A DNA stretch of 64,000 nucleotides from positions 186,001 through 250,000 of the forward strand of contig JAQSDB010000008.1 in assembly GCA_029945725.1 (NCBI GenBank), read 5' to 3'. Source of the stretch: a bacterium. GTDB lineage: Bacteria; Pseudomonadota; Gammaproteobacteria; Pseudomonadales; Moraxellaceae. Position numbers and translations under genes: made by a program. Of the stretch, positions 43,601 through 51,642 are shown piece by piece. A model generated the notes under the pieces. It was not told the origin of the DNA, did not search any database, and saw only the letters and a list, made by a program, of their open reading frames with translations. Within the stretch, counting starts at the first letter, position 1. Each line of letters starts with the position of its first letter.

Positions 43601-43691
43601 GGAGCGCGGCCGGGGTACTCAGTACGACTCGCTCGTGGTTGATGCCGCGATGGACCTGTTGCGCAACGATAACTACGAGCTGCCACTGTAA
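40605..43691 (+). CDS. Seven-helix membrane sensor with PAS-GAF-PAS-PAS modules and HD-GYP c-di-GMP phosphodiesterase
   Basis: A 1,028-residue signalling protein. The N-terminal membrane part has about seven helices (residues 40-265). A PAS domain follows (about 288-390) with a CxxC pair (DCPVC). Next come a GAF domain (about 400-560), two further PAS domains (about 580-690 and 715-835) and a C-terminal HD-GYP domain (about 845-1015). The HD-GYP domain has intact HDIGKIAIP, YQHHERMDGSGYP and ADVLESM motifs. It should degrade c-di-GMP in response to ligand or redox input. An alternative start is the ATG at 40650, which has GGAAAG upstream. The preceding 535 bp is non-coding. Confidence 0.9.
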   Translation: MEPTNDTPIHGKNCPMKSPDTGSSLEAPPLPPVAMSAPAMWTLAPPLALIGLTLLAGAGHFPLFHTLAELLSTSIAMTAFLIAATTRLLTRSQFVVWIVIGLGWSSLLDFGHFLILQEMTLTPAESTNLAAQLWLVARFMQAMAFISAPLLLRYRVHISFMHLCFGLAAAAGAGLIATGHFPQGYAEGQGPTTFNTRSGYLLILILVSTLVLFWRDRRMLAPSLYWSLGTTLLSMILAECALIYVNVYESANLVAHVLKIVSAWFIYIALIQNTLRDPFVTISRAANSYDAVPFPTIITQADGLICQVNLAAAHFAGIPATHLIGRRNHDVFHNAATPREDCPVCAIAQHETRSVEGIEIRKGQATYEHSVAPVAGAPADALLVEVIRDVTEQRRLGYLYEMLSAVNRAIFNCRSTDGLVSSLYDILVGRSAFSMLVIAKTATGTMPLHVVRSYGISAVGLSKLERSLADSRSGFAKVFPELRKGELVYGVLSTDSIEDEWQAFQYAEGIRARAIMPLLCDGELCGVVGLYADSPNAFDAAELRLLNEMAADMTLALNALTAEENRQAAEKRAGLSEARFSEVFEAAPIPMQIVSLATGENRTINAAHQQWLGYAPEEIRREEDWLERVFEDPKLRHMAQESWWQDCAEAKTIPASQGKTSPELTLRCKDGSHRIGRGTMMLMGDEAIIAWIDLTDMHNNEVALRESEQRFRSMIEQSVSGIYVHHNAKFQYVNPRFCEIMGRSKAELINHDLMDFALPTPENLKSINDGWEQLKAGAHNTAYSIQVCRKDGTVIELGINAAPIVWSDLPSTISMAADITERKRAEAQIASYVLQLEASMKGTLQAVSNMVELRDPYTAGHERRVGLIASAIGCKLGWNTERCAAIEMIGLVHDIGKIAIPAEILSKPSRLSEMEMALVRGHVQAGYDILREVPFPTPVAEIIYQHHERMDGSGYPRGLKGEEILIEARVLAIADVLESMSSHRPYRAALGIHAAIAELERGRGTQYDSLVVDAAMDLLRNDNYELPL

Positions 43692-43824
43692 AAAAGCAAT
43701 ACCGTTTGCGAACACATGCCATAGAGATGGTCACTTTTTTGCGGGCATTGCGGTGAAAATCCACACAATGGCTTTATAACGGGGCCAGATGGGAGCTGAC
43801 TCCCGCACCCGAATCCTGTTTATT

Positions 43825-44274
43825 TCACTTTGGTTTTTTCTTGCGGATATAAAGCGTTTTTTTCACCTTCGCCACTATCGCACCGTCATCATCCGTAACG
43901 TTGACATGGTAGACCGGACGCAAGGGCGCACCATTTTCCGCCTCCTTTCTGATGCGCTCTATTTCTGTCGCATCAAGACGAAACCGCGCCCAGACACGGC
44001 CCCTGCCCGGCGCCACAAAATCGATGCTGGCGGCCTGATCCCAGACAATGTAATCACGCCCCAGGCACTGCATCAGCATGAGCATGAAAAAGGGATCGGT
44101 CATGGCATAAAGACCGCCGCCGAATTGCGTACCAACATAGTTGCGGTTGTACCAGTGCAATCCCATCGCCACATCGGTTTCCAGAAAATCATCACTGATG
44201 CGTTCGATGCGTATGCCCAATGCCAGAAAAACCGGGTACCAGTTAAGGCGGCGTTTGAAAGAGGCAGCATTCAT
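43825..44274 (-). CDS. Hotdog-fold DUF4442 protein, putative thioesterase (copy A)
   Basis: A 149-residue cytoplasmic protein of the hotdog fold. The central helix region NRNYVGTQFGGGLYAMTDPFFMLML and the following strand (AASIDFVAPGRGRVWARFRL) match DUF4442, whose members are assumed to hydrolyse acyl-CoA or acyl-ACP thioesters. A Lys-rich C-terminus (RKKKPK) is odd. It is divergent from the fatty acid desaturase gene, and a second DUF4442 gene lies 3.2 kb away, so acyl-chain metabolism is plausible. No experimentally fixed active residue can be named. Confidence 0.82.
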   Translation of the reverse strand: MNAASFKRRLNWYPVFLALGIRIERISDDFLETDVAMGLHWYNRNYVGTQFGGGLYAMTDPFFMLMLMQCLGRDYIVWDQAASIDFVAPGRGRVWARFRLDATEIERIRKEAENGAPLRPVYHVNVTDDDGAIVAKVKKTLYIRKKKPK

Positions 44275-44578
44275 TCAGGGTTTCTCATTGACCGGTTGCA
44301 GGAACGCATCATCAGGCGAGCCATGGTAACGGAAGGCAGCCAGAATCGTCCTGGCAGGGACTGCATCGCGGACGGTTCCTGCCGGCAACCATTGCCGCTG
44401 CCAGCCAATCATCCGGCCAAACCGGTAATATGATCGACGCATCAGTCCAGTGTGAACAGGGTCACACTTCTCTCTTGGGGCGAGTCATACACTCGCCGCC
44501 GCAAAAGCATGGAAACGTCACAGGATCGTGACTTTGGCAGGAATAACGCATTACCACCTGAAGCGACGATCCCGATTC
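44275..44578. other. Divergent intergenic region between the DUF4442 and desaturase genes
   Basis: A 304-bp gap that must hold the promoters for both genes. No convincing -35/-10 pair, operator dyad or terminator was found. An open frame starting at 44452 runs through it but is out of frame with the desaturase and has no family resemblance. Confidence 0.3.
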
Positions 44579-45418
44579 ATGATGCCCTGGTACCGCCATC
44601 GCGCCGACATTCCGGCCTCCCTTCTGGTTGCCGTGGTTTTCTGCATCCAGCTCTGGGCTTTTTTCAGCATCGACCACCCGCTCGAACTGGCGGCCATTGT
44701 TGCCCTGCTGATGCTCGTGCAGGTTTCCTGTGGCGCGATTTGCCACAACCACCATCACGTCAATATTTTCACCCGTCCCTGGGCCAATCGCCTTATTGAA
44801 ACCGTGATGTACCTGCAAACCGGCACCAGCCCCTGGTCCTGGACCATTCATCACAATATCGGCCATCACCACGACTACCTGGACCAGAGCAAGGACCCCT
44901 CGAGCTGGCAGGAAGCTGACGGCAGCGTCATGCACCGCCTGAAATACGATTTCTATAATGCAGCCATGATCTATCCGGAAATCTGGAAGATTGGCCCCCG
45001 GCACCCGGTGCTGTTTGCACGCTTCAAACGCTGGTTCCTGATTGGCAATCTGGCACTGCTGGGGCTTGTGCTGATCAACCCGGTCAATGCCTTCATCGTG
45101 TTTGTGGTTCCCATGGCGATGATGCTGGTGGTTCTGCTCGACAACACCTTCCAGCAACACTCGGGGCTCGCCACCCGGAACCATTTTCTGGCCTCGCGCA
45201 ATGTCGAGCATCCGCTCTACAACCTCACTTCATGGAATCTGGGCTACCACACGGCCCACCATGTGTATCCCGGCATACACTGGAGCCGGCTGCCCGAGCT
45301 GCACCACAGCATCCGTCACCGCATCCCCCCCGTGCTGATCTCACAGATGCTCATTCCCGACCTGAACCACGCCATCCCTGATGAGCGGCCCGACATGGAC
45401 GGCGCCTTGCCGGACTGA
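44579..45418 (+). CDS. Membrane fatty acid desaturase
   Basis: A 279-residue di-iron membrane enzyme with all three histidine boxes: HNHHH (about residues 56-60), HHNIGHHHD (about 86-94) and HTAHHVYP (about 226-233). About four membrane helices (18-52, 150-200) flank them. It should insert a double bond into acyl chains of phospholipids or a related lipid. The ATG at 44579 (followed by a second ATG) is adopted. A GTG at 44528 is in frame with an AGGA too close to it, so the start is uncertain. Electron donor genes are not adjacent. Regiospecificity is not predictable. Confidence 0.87.
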   Translation: MMPWYRHRADIPASLLVAVVFCIQLWAFFSIDHPLELAAIVALLMLVQVSCGAICHNHHHVNIFTRPWANRLIETVMYLQTGTSPWSWTIHHNIGHHHDYLDQSKDPSSWQEADGSVMHRLKYDFYNAAMIYPEIWKIGPRHPVLFARFKRWFLIGNLALLGLVLINPVNAFIVFVVPMAMMLVVLLDNTFQQHSGLATRNHFLASRNVEHPLYNLTSWNLGYHTAHHVYPGIHWSRLPELHHSIRHRIPPVLISQMLIPDLNHAIPDERPDMDGALPD

Positions 45419-45513
45419 TCACCCTCCCCCTCCTCGCCCGCATCCGCTAGAATCCTGCGTCTTGAAAAGCCCTGCCAGTCGCAGGGCCATCCCGTCTGCA
45501 TGAGGACCGTACA

Positions 45514-46002
45514 ATGCCATCCATGGATGTTGTTTCCGAACTCGAATTCTTTGAAGTGAATAACGCCATCGCCAATACGGTGAAGGAAATTGCTACCCGC
45601 TTTGATTTTCGCGGCCACAAGGTCGAGGTGGAGCTCAAGGAAAAGGACAAGCTCATCAAGCTGAGCGCTGAAAGCGACTTCCAGATTGATCAGGTCCGCG
45701 CCATGGTCGAGGCCAATTTCATCAAGCGCAAAATGGACCCGCAGTGTCTGGACCCGCAAAAGATGGAAGCATCGGGCAAAGAGATTCACCAGACCATCAA
45801 GCTGCGCGACGGCCTGGACTCGGATACTGCGAAGAAGATTGTAAAAATCATCAAGGAGTCCGGCATCAAGTCCCAGGCCAGCATCCAGGGTGAAAAGGTC
45901 CGCATCACTGACAAAAAGCGCGATGTACTGCAGGAAGTCATGGCACTGCTGCGCGAACAGAAGCTTGGCGTGCCCTTGCAGTTCAATAACTTCAAGGATT
46001 GA
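45514..46002 (+). CDS. yajQ: YajQ family nucleotide-binding protein
   Basis: A 162-residue cytoplasmic protein with two ferredoxin-like half domains. The N-terminal FDVVS-like beginning (MPSMDVVSELEFFEVNNAIAN), the FDFRGHK loop and the C-terminal VRITDKKRDVLQEVM match YajQ closely. Members bind nucleic acids or GTP/ATP, and one in Xanthomonas binds c-di-GMP. That is notable next to the several c-di-GMP enzymes in this window, but it is not evidence of binding here. A GAGGA ribosome site precedes the ATG. A large hairpin terminator follows. Confidence 0.95.
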   Translation: MPSMDVVSELEFFEVNNAIANTVKEIATRFDFRGHKVEVELKEKDKLIKLSAESDFQIDQVRAMVEANFIKRKMDPQCLDPQKMEASGKEIHQTIKLRDGLDSDTAKKIVKIIKESGIKSQASIQGEKVRITDKKRDVLQEVMALLREQKLGVPLQFNNFKD

Positions 46003-46025
46003 ACGCCACGCATTCCATCCGGAAA

Positions 46026-46078
46026 ATGCATGAAAAGTAAAAGGCCCCGCAATGCGGGGCCTTTTACTTTTCATGCAT
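46026..46078. terminator. Very long perfect hairpin, bidirectional terminator
   Basis: A 25-bp perfect inverted repeat (arms 46026-46050 and 46054-46078) with a 3-base AAT loop. The inner G+C block GGCCCCGC is flanked by AAAA and TTTT tracts, so it should terminate both yajQ and the convergent regulator gene. The stem is unusually long for a simple terminator. Confidence 0.85.
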
Positions 46079-46091
46079 GCGTCACAAGAAA

Positions 46092-47129
46092 TCAGGCACA
46101 AGCGCCGCCACGGCGATAATCAAGCGGCGTCACGCCCGTCCACTTCTTGAAAACCCGCGAGAAATTAGAGCTTTCCTGAAAGCCCAGAATATAGGCGATT
46201 TCCTTCACGGACTTGTCGGTACCCCGCAAGTAGTGCACCGCCTGCTCATGTCGCTCCTTGTCCAGCAGTAGCTGAAAGGAAGTGTTATGCCGGCGCAAGC
46301 GATTACGGAAAGTACGTGCTGACATATTGAACGACAAGGCAACGGAGGACATGCGCGGCAAAGGTCCCTCGTTACGCTTTAAATAAAAGCGCACGGAATC
46401 CACAAAAGAACTCTGTGCATGCACAACCTCCATACGCTCGCAAATCTGGCCAACCAGCAAACGGTGCGTATCTTCATCTGACGTTGGCACCGGGTAATCC
46501 AGAAACTCATGCGGAATCGACACACCATTGAAGCTGGCATTGAACTGCACATGGCTATCAAAATGCCGGGAATAGGCATCAGCATGCGGCGGTGCCGCAT
46601 GGGCAAAATGAAAAACCAGTTCGCGGGTACGCACGCCCAGAATCAGCTTGAGAATATTGAAGGCGCTGAGCAGGGTAATGTCATAGATCAGTACCGGATC
46701 TACCGGTACATCACTGATCATGTCAAAGACGAGCACACGGTTATTGCGCCGCTCTTCCTGATGCATGAGCAGAAACGGCGCAATCAGTCCGACATAGTCA
46801 TAAAACAGGTCAATCGCCGACTGCAAATCATGGCAGGTCAGCACCGCCGCCCCCAGCAAGCCGTGCGAGCTGGGACGCAGGGTCGCCGCATAACGCAAAC
46901 CCATATCGGATGACTGGCTCAGGCGCGAACTGTTATTGAAAATGGTGACAACATCTGCGAAGGGAAGCAGCAGCTCAGGCGCATCAAGCTGGCTGCGTAC
47001 CAGGCCAGTCCCTTCCAGGATCTTTTCAGCCGGGATATTCCAGTCCTCTTCCAGCAGCTGTACCAGCTTGCGGGGATAGGCACCAAACGTCAGGAAGCGT
47101 CCCTCGCTGGCAGAGTTCTGCATGGTCAT
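46092..47129 (-). CDS. AraC-family transcriptional regulator
   Basis: A 345-residue regulator. The N-terminal about 200 residues match the 'Arabinose-binding-like' domain found in OruR/ArgR-type and lipid-related AraC members (MGLRYAATLRPSSHGLLGAA). The C-terminal about 100 residues are a double helix-turn-helix: FNMSARTFRNRLRRHNTSF, then VKEIAYILGFQESSNFSRVFKKWTGVTPLDYR. AGGAGAGGG precedes the ATG. It is divergent from the second DUF4442 thioesterase gene across 322 bp, which suggests that gene, or a lipid pathway, as its target. Effector unknown. Confidence 0.92.
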   Translation of the reverse strand: MTMQNSASEGRFLTFGAYPRKLVQLLEEDWNIPAEKILEGTGLVRSQLDAPELLLPFADVVTIFNNSSRLSQSSDMGLRYAATLRPSSHGLLGAAVLTCHDLQSAIDLFYDYVGLIAPFLLMHQEERRNNRVLVFDMISDVPVDPVLIYDITLLSAFNILKLILGVRTRELVFHFAHAAPPHADAYSRHFDSHVQFNASFNGVSIPHEFLDYPVPTSDEDTHRLLVGQICERMEVVHAQSSFVDSVRFYLKRNEGPLPRMSSVALSFNMSARTFRNRLRRHNTSFQLLLDKERHEQAVHYLRGTDKSVKEIAYILGFQESSNFSRVFKKWTGVTPLDYRRGGACA

Positions 47130-47451
47130 AGCCCTCTCCTACTTCGACAATGCGGGGCGGGGATTATCACCGTCATATTCGGTAATGCTTTTGACCGGAT
47201 CATGGGCGATTGACGGCAGTTTGGGCACATAACCTATACCCTGTCCGACAATGGGGGCGGAAAAAGACTAAAACCTGACCACCATGGCCCTTTTGGCCAC
47301 GCTGCCGATACCCTGCGGTCACTTCCCTGGCCTCTCCATTTCACCACGATGATCAGGATTGGCCTGCCTGACAGCATTCTCCCTGCAGCCGACCTTGACC
47401 CGCCGCGGAGCAGGCGCTTACATGGCGAAGCTTTTAGAACGGGAGTCATTC
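47130..47451. other. Divergent intergenic region between the AraC regulator and DUF4442 gene
   Basis: A 322-bp control region. No clear direct-repeat AraC operator, riboswitch or additional gene was recognised. In-frame upstream codons of the DUF4442 gene (from 47359) extend into it but lack family similarity and a ribosome site. Confidence 0.3.
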
Positions 47452-47940
47452 ATGAGCTTTAGCAACAATCTCAATCGTGTCATTTCCAGGTTTGCTTTCC
47501 TGCCTCCCGCCCTGCGCGTCACGGTTATCTCCAGGATTTTTGGCCGCGTGGTGCCTCTGGTCGGGACCGCCAGCCTTCGTTACGAAGAGCTCACTCCCGA
47601 ACGCGTGGTCGTCAGTATCCGTAACCGGCGCCCGGTACAGAACCACATCAACGGGGTACATGCGGCTGCCATGGCCTTGCTGGCTGAAACGGCCACCGGT
47701 TTTGCCGTGGGCATGAATCTGCCTGATGACAAGCTGCCCCTGATCAAGACCCTGAAAGTGGATTACCTGAAACGAACCCGTGGCGACATGCGCGCCGTCG
47801 CCACGCTGACCAAAGAACAGATGCAGCTGATCCGGACCACCCCCAAGGGGGAAACCCTGGTACCGGTACTGGTCACGGATGAGTCCGGCGAAGAGCCGAT
47901 CCGTTGTGAAATGCTCTGGGCATGGGTGCCGAAGAAATAA
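47452..47940 (+). CDS. Hotdog-fold DUF4442 protein, putative thioesterase (copy B)
   Basis: A 162-residue cytoplasmic hotdog protein. The motif RRPVQNHINGVHAAAMALLAETATGFAVGMNLPD carries the Asn-His/Glu pattern typical of PaaI-like DUF4442 thioesterases. The strand pair LKVDYLKRTRGDMRAVATL follows. GGGAG at 47441-47445 selects the ATG at 47452 over a longer frame. It may be controlled by the divergent AraC regulator. Sequence similarity to copy A at 43825 is only at fold level. Substrate is probably an acyl-CoA. Confidence 0.87.
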   Translation: MSFSNNLNRVISRFAFLPPALRVTVISRIFGRVVPLVGTASLRYEELTPERVVVSIRNRRPVQNHINGVHAAAMALLAETATGFAVGMNLPDDKLPLIKTLKVDYLKRTRGDMRAVATLTKEQMQLIRTTPKGETLVPVLVTDESGEEPIRCEMLWAWVPKK

Positions 47941-47965
47941 ATACCGCTGCAATGCCTGCATGAAG

Positions 47966-47992
47966 AAAAAGCCGGCAAATGCCGGCTTTTTC
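47966..47992. terminator. Terminator after DUF4442 copy B (also usable by slyX)
   Basis: AAAAAGCCGGC pairs with GCCGGCTTTTT around an AAAT loop. A- and T-tracts on both sides allow termination of the rightward gene and of the convergent slyX. Confidence 0.85.
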
Positions 47993-48048
47993 ATGGGTGC
48001 ATTTTCCATACGGCGCTGCATGAATGCGGGCAGGCACCTGGCCATGCC

Positions 48049-48276
48049 TCAGTAGTGCGGCGGCCGCTCCTCTTCGGGTGAAGAAGCCTCCCCCTCCAGG
48101 TCGGAAGGGGCTATCGAGCGCAGCTGGTCATAGAGCATTTGCACCTGCTGCTGCAGGACGCCGATTTGCTGCTGCTGCAGGACGACAATGCTGTTCAGGG
48201 AATCCAGCAGGTCATCCTGAAAGGCAAGCCTGCTCTCCAGATTGCTCAGCCGTGACTCGCTCAGTTGTGGCTCCAC
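48049..48276 (-). CDS. slyX: SlyX family coiled-coil protein
   Basis: A 75-residue protein that is almost all coiled coil (LESRLAFQDDLLDSLN, then a Gln-rich heptad run), ending in the hallmark EEERPPHY. A GTG start at 48276 is chosen because GGAGG lies 8 bases upstream and the length then matches the family (about 70 residues); a longer frame reaches 48336. Biochemical role unknown. It is divergent from uup. Confidence 0.9.
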   Translation of the reverse strand: MEPQLSESRLSNLESRLAFQDDLLDSLNSIVVLQQQQIGVLQQQVQMLYDQLRSIAPSDLEGEASSPEEERPPHY

Positions 48277-48371
48277 AAGGAACTCCTCCGGTGCCGGACC
48301 GGAACTGCTGTGATGGGGGGCACATTCTAGTACCATCCGCGCCTCTGTTTACTACCTCGCTGTGCCATTCC

Positions 48372-50258
48372 ATGAGTCTGATCACCCTGCGCGACACCAC
48401 CCTCAGTTTCGGGTCCGCTCCCCTGCTCGACCACGTCGGCTTTACGCTGGATCGCGGCGAACGCGTTTGCGTGGTCGGCCGCAATGGCGAGGGCAAGTCA
48501 ACGCTGCTCAAGGTCATCGAAGGCATTCATATCCCGGACTCTGGTGAAGTCGTGCGCCAGAGCGGCCTGCGCATCGCCAGCCTGCCACAGGACGTGCCCA
48601 CGGATCTTGAAGGCCTCGTCTTCAATGTCATTGCCAGTGGCCTCGGCCCCGCTGCGGCCCTGCTCACGCGCTATCACGAACTCAGCGAGCGCTATGCACA
48701 TGGCGACGAAAGCGTGCTCGATGATTTCATGCACACGCAGGAAGAACTGGATGCCAGCGGCGGCTGGACACTGAACACGCGCGTCGAACAAGTGCTGTCG
48801 CGCATGCAGCTTGATGGCGAGGCCGATTTCCGGAGCCTCTCTGGCGGACGCAAACGTCGTGTGTTGCTGGCACGGGCGCTGGTCGGCGAGCCGGACATCC
48901 TGCTGCTCGACGAGCCCACCAACCATCTCGATATTGCCGCCATCACCTGGCTGGAAGAATTCTTCCGCAGCTTTCCCGGCACCCTGCTCTTCATCACCCA
49001 TGACCGCAGTTTTCTGCAGTCGGTGGCCACGCGCATTGTGGAACTGGATCGCGGCGTGCTGCGTGACTTTCCCTGCAAATACGATGAGTACCTGGAGCGC
49101 AAGCAGCAGATTCTTGATGCCGAAGCCACGGCCAGCGCGCTCTTCGACAAAAAGCTGGCGCAGGAAGAAGTCTGGATACGTCAGGGCATCAAGGCACGCC
49201 GCACCCGCAACGAAGGCCGTGTGCGCGCGTTGAAAGCGCTGCGCCAGGAGCGTGTCGAGCGCCGTGAACTCAGCGGCAAGGTGCAAATGGCCAGCAGCGA
49301 AGTCGAACGCTCCGGCAAGCTGGTGCTTGAAGCCAAAAACATTTCTGTCGCTTATGGCGACAACAAACTGATTGATGATTTTTCCGTCACCGTCATGCGT
49401 GGCGACAAGATCGGCCTGATCGGTGAAAACGGCATCGGCAAGACCACACTGATCCGCGCCCTGCTCGGGCAGATTCCTGTCGATTCCGGCTCCGTGCAGC
49501 TGGGTACCAAACTTGATGTCGCCTATTTCGACCAGCTGCGCAGCCAGCTTGATGTCGAAAAAACCGTGATTGAAAACGTGGTGCAGGGTTCCGACTTTAT
49601 CGAGATCAACGGCGTGCGCAAACATGCGCTGGCCTATCTGCAGGATTTCCTGTTTTCGCCGCAGCGTTCGCGCACGCCGGTGAAGGCGCTTTCCGGTGGC
49701 GAACGCAATCGCCTGCTTCTGGCCAAGCTCTTTACCCGTCCCGCCAATTTACTGGTGATGGATGAGCCCACCAACGACCTCGATGTGGAAACGCTCGAGT
49801 TGCTGGAAGAGATGCTGGTGAATTACAGCGGCACGCTGCTGCTGATCAGCCATGACCGCGCCTTCCTCGACAACGTTGTCACCAGCACCTGGGCCTTTGA
49901 AGGCCAGGGCAGGATTCGCGAATACGTGGGCGGTTATGAAGACTGGCTGCGCCAGCGCCAGAAAGATGCCATCCGCAGCATTGCCCCGGAAAAGGCGGCT
50001 CCCGTGATCAGGACTGATGCGGCCGGCACCGTACTGGCAAAGAAAAAACTGAGCTACAAGGAGCAGCGCGAGCTGGAAGCGCTGCCGACACAGGTATCCA
50101 CGCTGGAAACCGAACAGGCCGCCTTGCAAGCCAGCCTCAACGATCCGGCATTTTTTGCCCGCAAGCCGCAGGATGCCAGCGCTGCTGTTGCGCGCCTTGC
50201 GGCCATTGATGAGGCCTTGCTGGCCTTGCTGGAGCGCTGGGAAATCCTGGGGGGCTAA
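48372..50258 (+). CDS. uup: ATP-binding protein Uup (ABC-F family)
   Basis: A 628-residue soluble protein with two ABC ATPase domains and no membrane helices. Walker A motifs are GRNGEGKST (about 37-45) and GENGIGKTT (about 352-360). The signature motifs are LSGGRKRR and LSGGERNR, and the Walker B/H-loop pairs DEPTNHLD..THDR and DEPTNDLD..SHDR. The inter-domain linker is present (KARRTRNEGRVRALK). A C-terminal coiled-coil DNA-binding domain (about 555-628; SYKEQRELEALP) identifies Uup, which acts on ribosomes and influences precise transposon excision. The ATG at 48372 starts the first domain directly. Confidence 0.95.
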   Translation: MSLITLRDTTLSFGSAPLLDHVGFTLDRGERVCVVGRNGEGKSTLLKVIEGIHIPDSGEVVRQSGLRIASLPQDVPTDLEGLVFNVIASGLGPAAALLTRYHELSERYAHGDESVLDDFMHTQEELDASGGWTLNTRVEQVLSRMQLDGEADFRSLSGGRKRRVLLARALVGEPDILLLDEPTNHLDIAAITWLEEFFRSFPGTLLFITHDRSFLQSVATRIVELDRGVLRDFPCKYDEYLERKQQILDAEATASALFDKKLAQEEVWIRQGIKARRTRNEGRVRALKALRQERVERRELSGKVQMASSEVERSGKLVLEAKNISVAYGDNKLIDDFSVTVMRGDKIGLIGENGIGKTTLIRALLGQIPVDSGSVQLGTKLDVAYFDQLRSQLDVEKTVIENVVQGSDFIEINGVRKHALAYLQDFLFSPQRSRTPVKALSGGERNRLLLAKLFTRPANLLVMDEPTNDLDVETLELLEEMLVNYSGTLLLISHDRAFLDNVVTSTWAFEGQGRIREYVGGYEDWLRQRQKDAIRSIAPEKAAPVIRTDAAGTVLAKKKLSYKEQRELEALPTQVSTLETEQAALQASLNDPAFFARKPQDASAAVARLAAIDEALLALLERWEILGG

Positions 50259-50444
50259 GCCGTCGTCAGGTCCTTTTTTGCCTTGGACGAAGCTGCACTG
50301 ACGGTTCCAGTCCTGCCGGCGCACGGGGTATCATCGGCAGCCTGTGCGGCCACAGCTGAAGCCCACCAGAAAAACAATAAACCGGGCTCGCCCCATCCGC
50401 GCCCATTTTTGGCCGCTCTGGCCAGCCCGAGGGAGATACGTGAC

Positions 50445-51146
50445 ATGCGTCGTCAGCTAACCGGTGTTCTTCTGTCTGCATTGCTGCTTGCCGGCTGCAG
50501 CTCCATTCCCAAGCCCCAGAGCTCCGGCATGTACCATGCACCCGCCCGCGCCTATTCACTGGCGCTGGACAGCGGCGTGTTTCGCGGCGCGGTCACCCTG
50601 ACCGAGCAATGCGACGCCAAGGGTGGCACGCTCAATATCTGGGATGGCAGCAACCGCTTCTTCCGTATCGACTACCTCAAGATTGGCCAGCACCCCATGG
50701 CTGATGTGCCCTCCTTTGCCAGCGAACGCACGATCGACGAGCAGGTCATGAGCAACTACCTGCGCGATGTCCTGCCCAAGGCCGAGAATGTGCAGAGCAG
50801 CGAATCCCTGCTGCGCGAGTATGTGGATACCGGTCGCGGTGATGCCATGTTCGGCGTGGTCAGCCTGAGGATGAAAGACACGGCCCTCCCCGAAGGCGTC
50901 ACCAGTGTCAGCTACTACTACGGCTTTCTTGTCTTTACCCGCGGTGACATGGTGTATGTGCTGCAGCACCGCGTCGACTCCTACCAGCCCGACAGCCTGA
51001 AGAAGCTGCTCTCCAGCCTGCGTCTGGATATGGTGATTCCGGGTGTGCTGCGCGGAGACCAGACCGCCAATCCTGCCGAGGCCAGTGAAAAGATGAAGGC
51101 GGAAGGCACGGTTGGTGCCGGCTCGATAGTGGCAAAGTGCGGCTGA
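50445..51146 (+). CDS. Conserved hypothetical lipoprotein
   Basis: A 233-residue predicted lipoprotein with lipobox LAGC (about residues 15-18) and a GGGAG ribosome site. The mature part is mixed alpha/beta (FRIDYLKIGQHP, then SYYYGFLVFTRGDMVYVLQHR). It contains two further cysteines, one in TEQCDAKGG and one third from the end. I do not recognise a named domain. It lies between uup and phhB, 28 bp before the latter, and may be co-transcribed with it. Confidence 0.75.
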   Translation: MRRQLTGVLLSALLLAGCSSIPKPQSSGMYHAPARAYSLALDSGVFRGAVTLTEQCDAKGGTLNIWDGSNRFFRIDYLKIGQHPMADVPSFASERTIDEQVMSNYLRDVLPKAENVQSSESLLREYVDTGRGDAMFGVVSLRMKDTALPEGVTSVSYYYGFLVFTRGDMVYVLQHRVDSYQPDSLKKLLSSLRLDMVIPGVLRGDQTANPAEASEKMKAEGTVGAGSIVAKCG

Positions 51147-51174
51147 TGCCGGCCTGCCCCGGCGAGCGCCCGGC

Positions 51175-51516
51175 ATGAGCATTTGCCAGCCGGTGGAAGC
51201 CGGCGCGCGCGCCCTGCTGGAGGCAGAGGCCCGTACCGAGATGCGTCTTCTTGAGGGCTGGCATCTGCTGCAGGAAAACAGCGTATGGCGGCTGGTAAAA
51301 AGCTATCCCACCGCCAGTTTCCTGCAGTCGCTCGCACTGGCCCAGCGCATCGGGCGTCTTGCCCAGTCTGAAAATCATCACCCTGAAATCGTTGTCGCCT
51401 GGGGCCGCTGCACCGTGAGCTGGTGGACCACCAGCCTGAATGGCATCCATGCCAACGATGTGCGCATGGCGGCGGCGACTGACGAACTTCTTTACGGCGG
51501 CCAGCCCGCTGCCTAG
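51175..51516 (+). CDS. phhB: Pterin-4a-carbinolamine dehydratase
   Basis: A 113-residue enzyme that dehydrates 4a-hydroxytetrahydrobiopterin, recycling the cofactor of phenylalanine hydroxylase. The active-site motif ENHHPEIVVAWGRCTVSWWTT (about 63-83) and the following HANDVRMAAATDEL are characteristic. No phhA is in the window, so the partner hydroxylase must lie elsewhere or the protein acts in its second role as a transcription coactivator. A weak hairpin (about 51528-51545) follows. Confidence 0.9.
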   Translation: MSICQPVEAGARALLEAEARTEMRLLEGWHLLQENSVWRLVKSYPTASFLQSLALAQRIGRLAQSENHHPEIVVAWGRCTVSWWTTSLNGIHANDVRMAAATDELLYGGQPAA

Positions 51517-51615
51517 CAATCACGCCTCACGATCAGGCGTTTCGCACAATCCCTTTTTCTTTTGCCCGGCTCCCGGCTAAACTGCGCGCCCTCGACCGCC
51601 AGGTCACAGGCAGAT

Positions 51616-51628
51616 CCCCCCCCCCCCC
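51616..51628 (+). repeat. C13 homopolymer tract upstream of the acetoacetate decarboxylase-like gene
   Basis: Thirteen consecutive C bases lie 14 bases upstream of the ATG at 51643, just before the AGGAG ribosome site. No other single-base run of this length was noticed in the window. In some bacteria such tracts vary in length by slippage and alter expression. It could also be a sequencing or assembly artefact in length. Confidence 0.85.
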
Positions 51629-51642
51629 ACAGGAGCGGCAGC

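Noticed and set aside
44452-44799. A 115-codon frame overlapping the desaturase start
   Set aside because: It overlaps the desaturase in another frame, including its first histidine box. Only the desaturase frame has recognisable motifs.
48024-48371. N-terminal extension of Uup upstream of 48372
   Set aside because: The extension runs antisense over slyX, has no similarity to ABC-F proteins and is Ala/Pro/Arg-rich.
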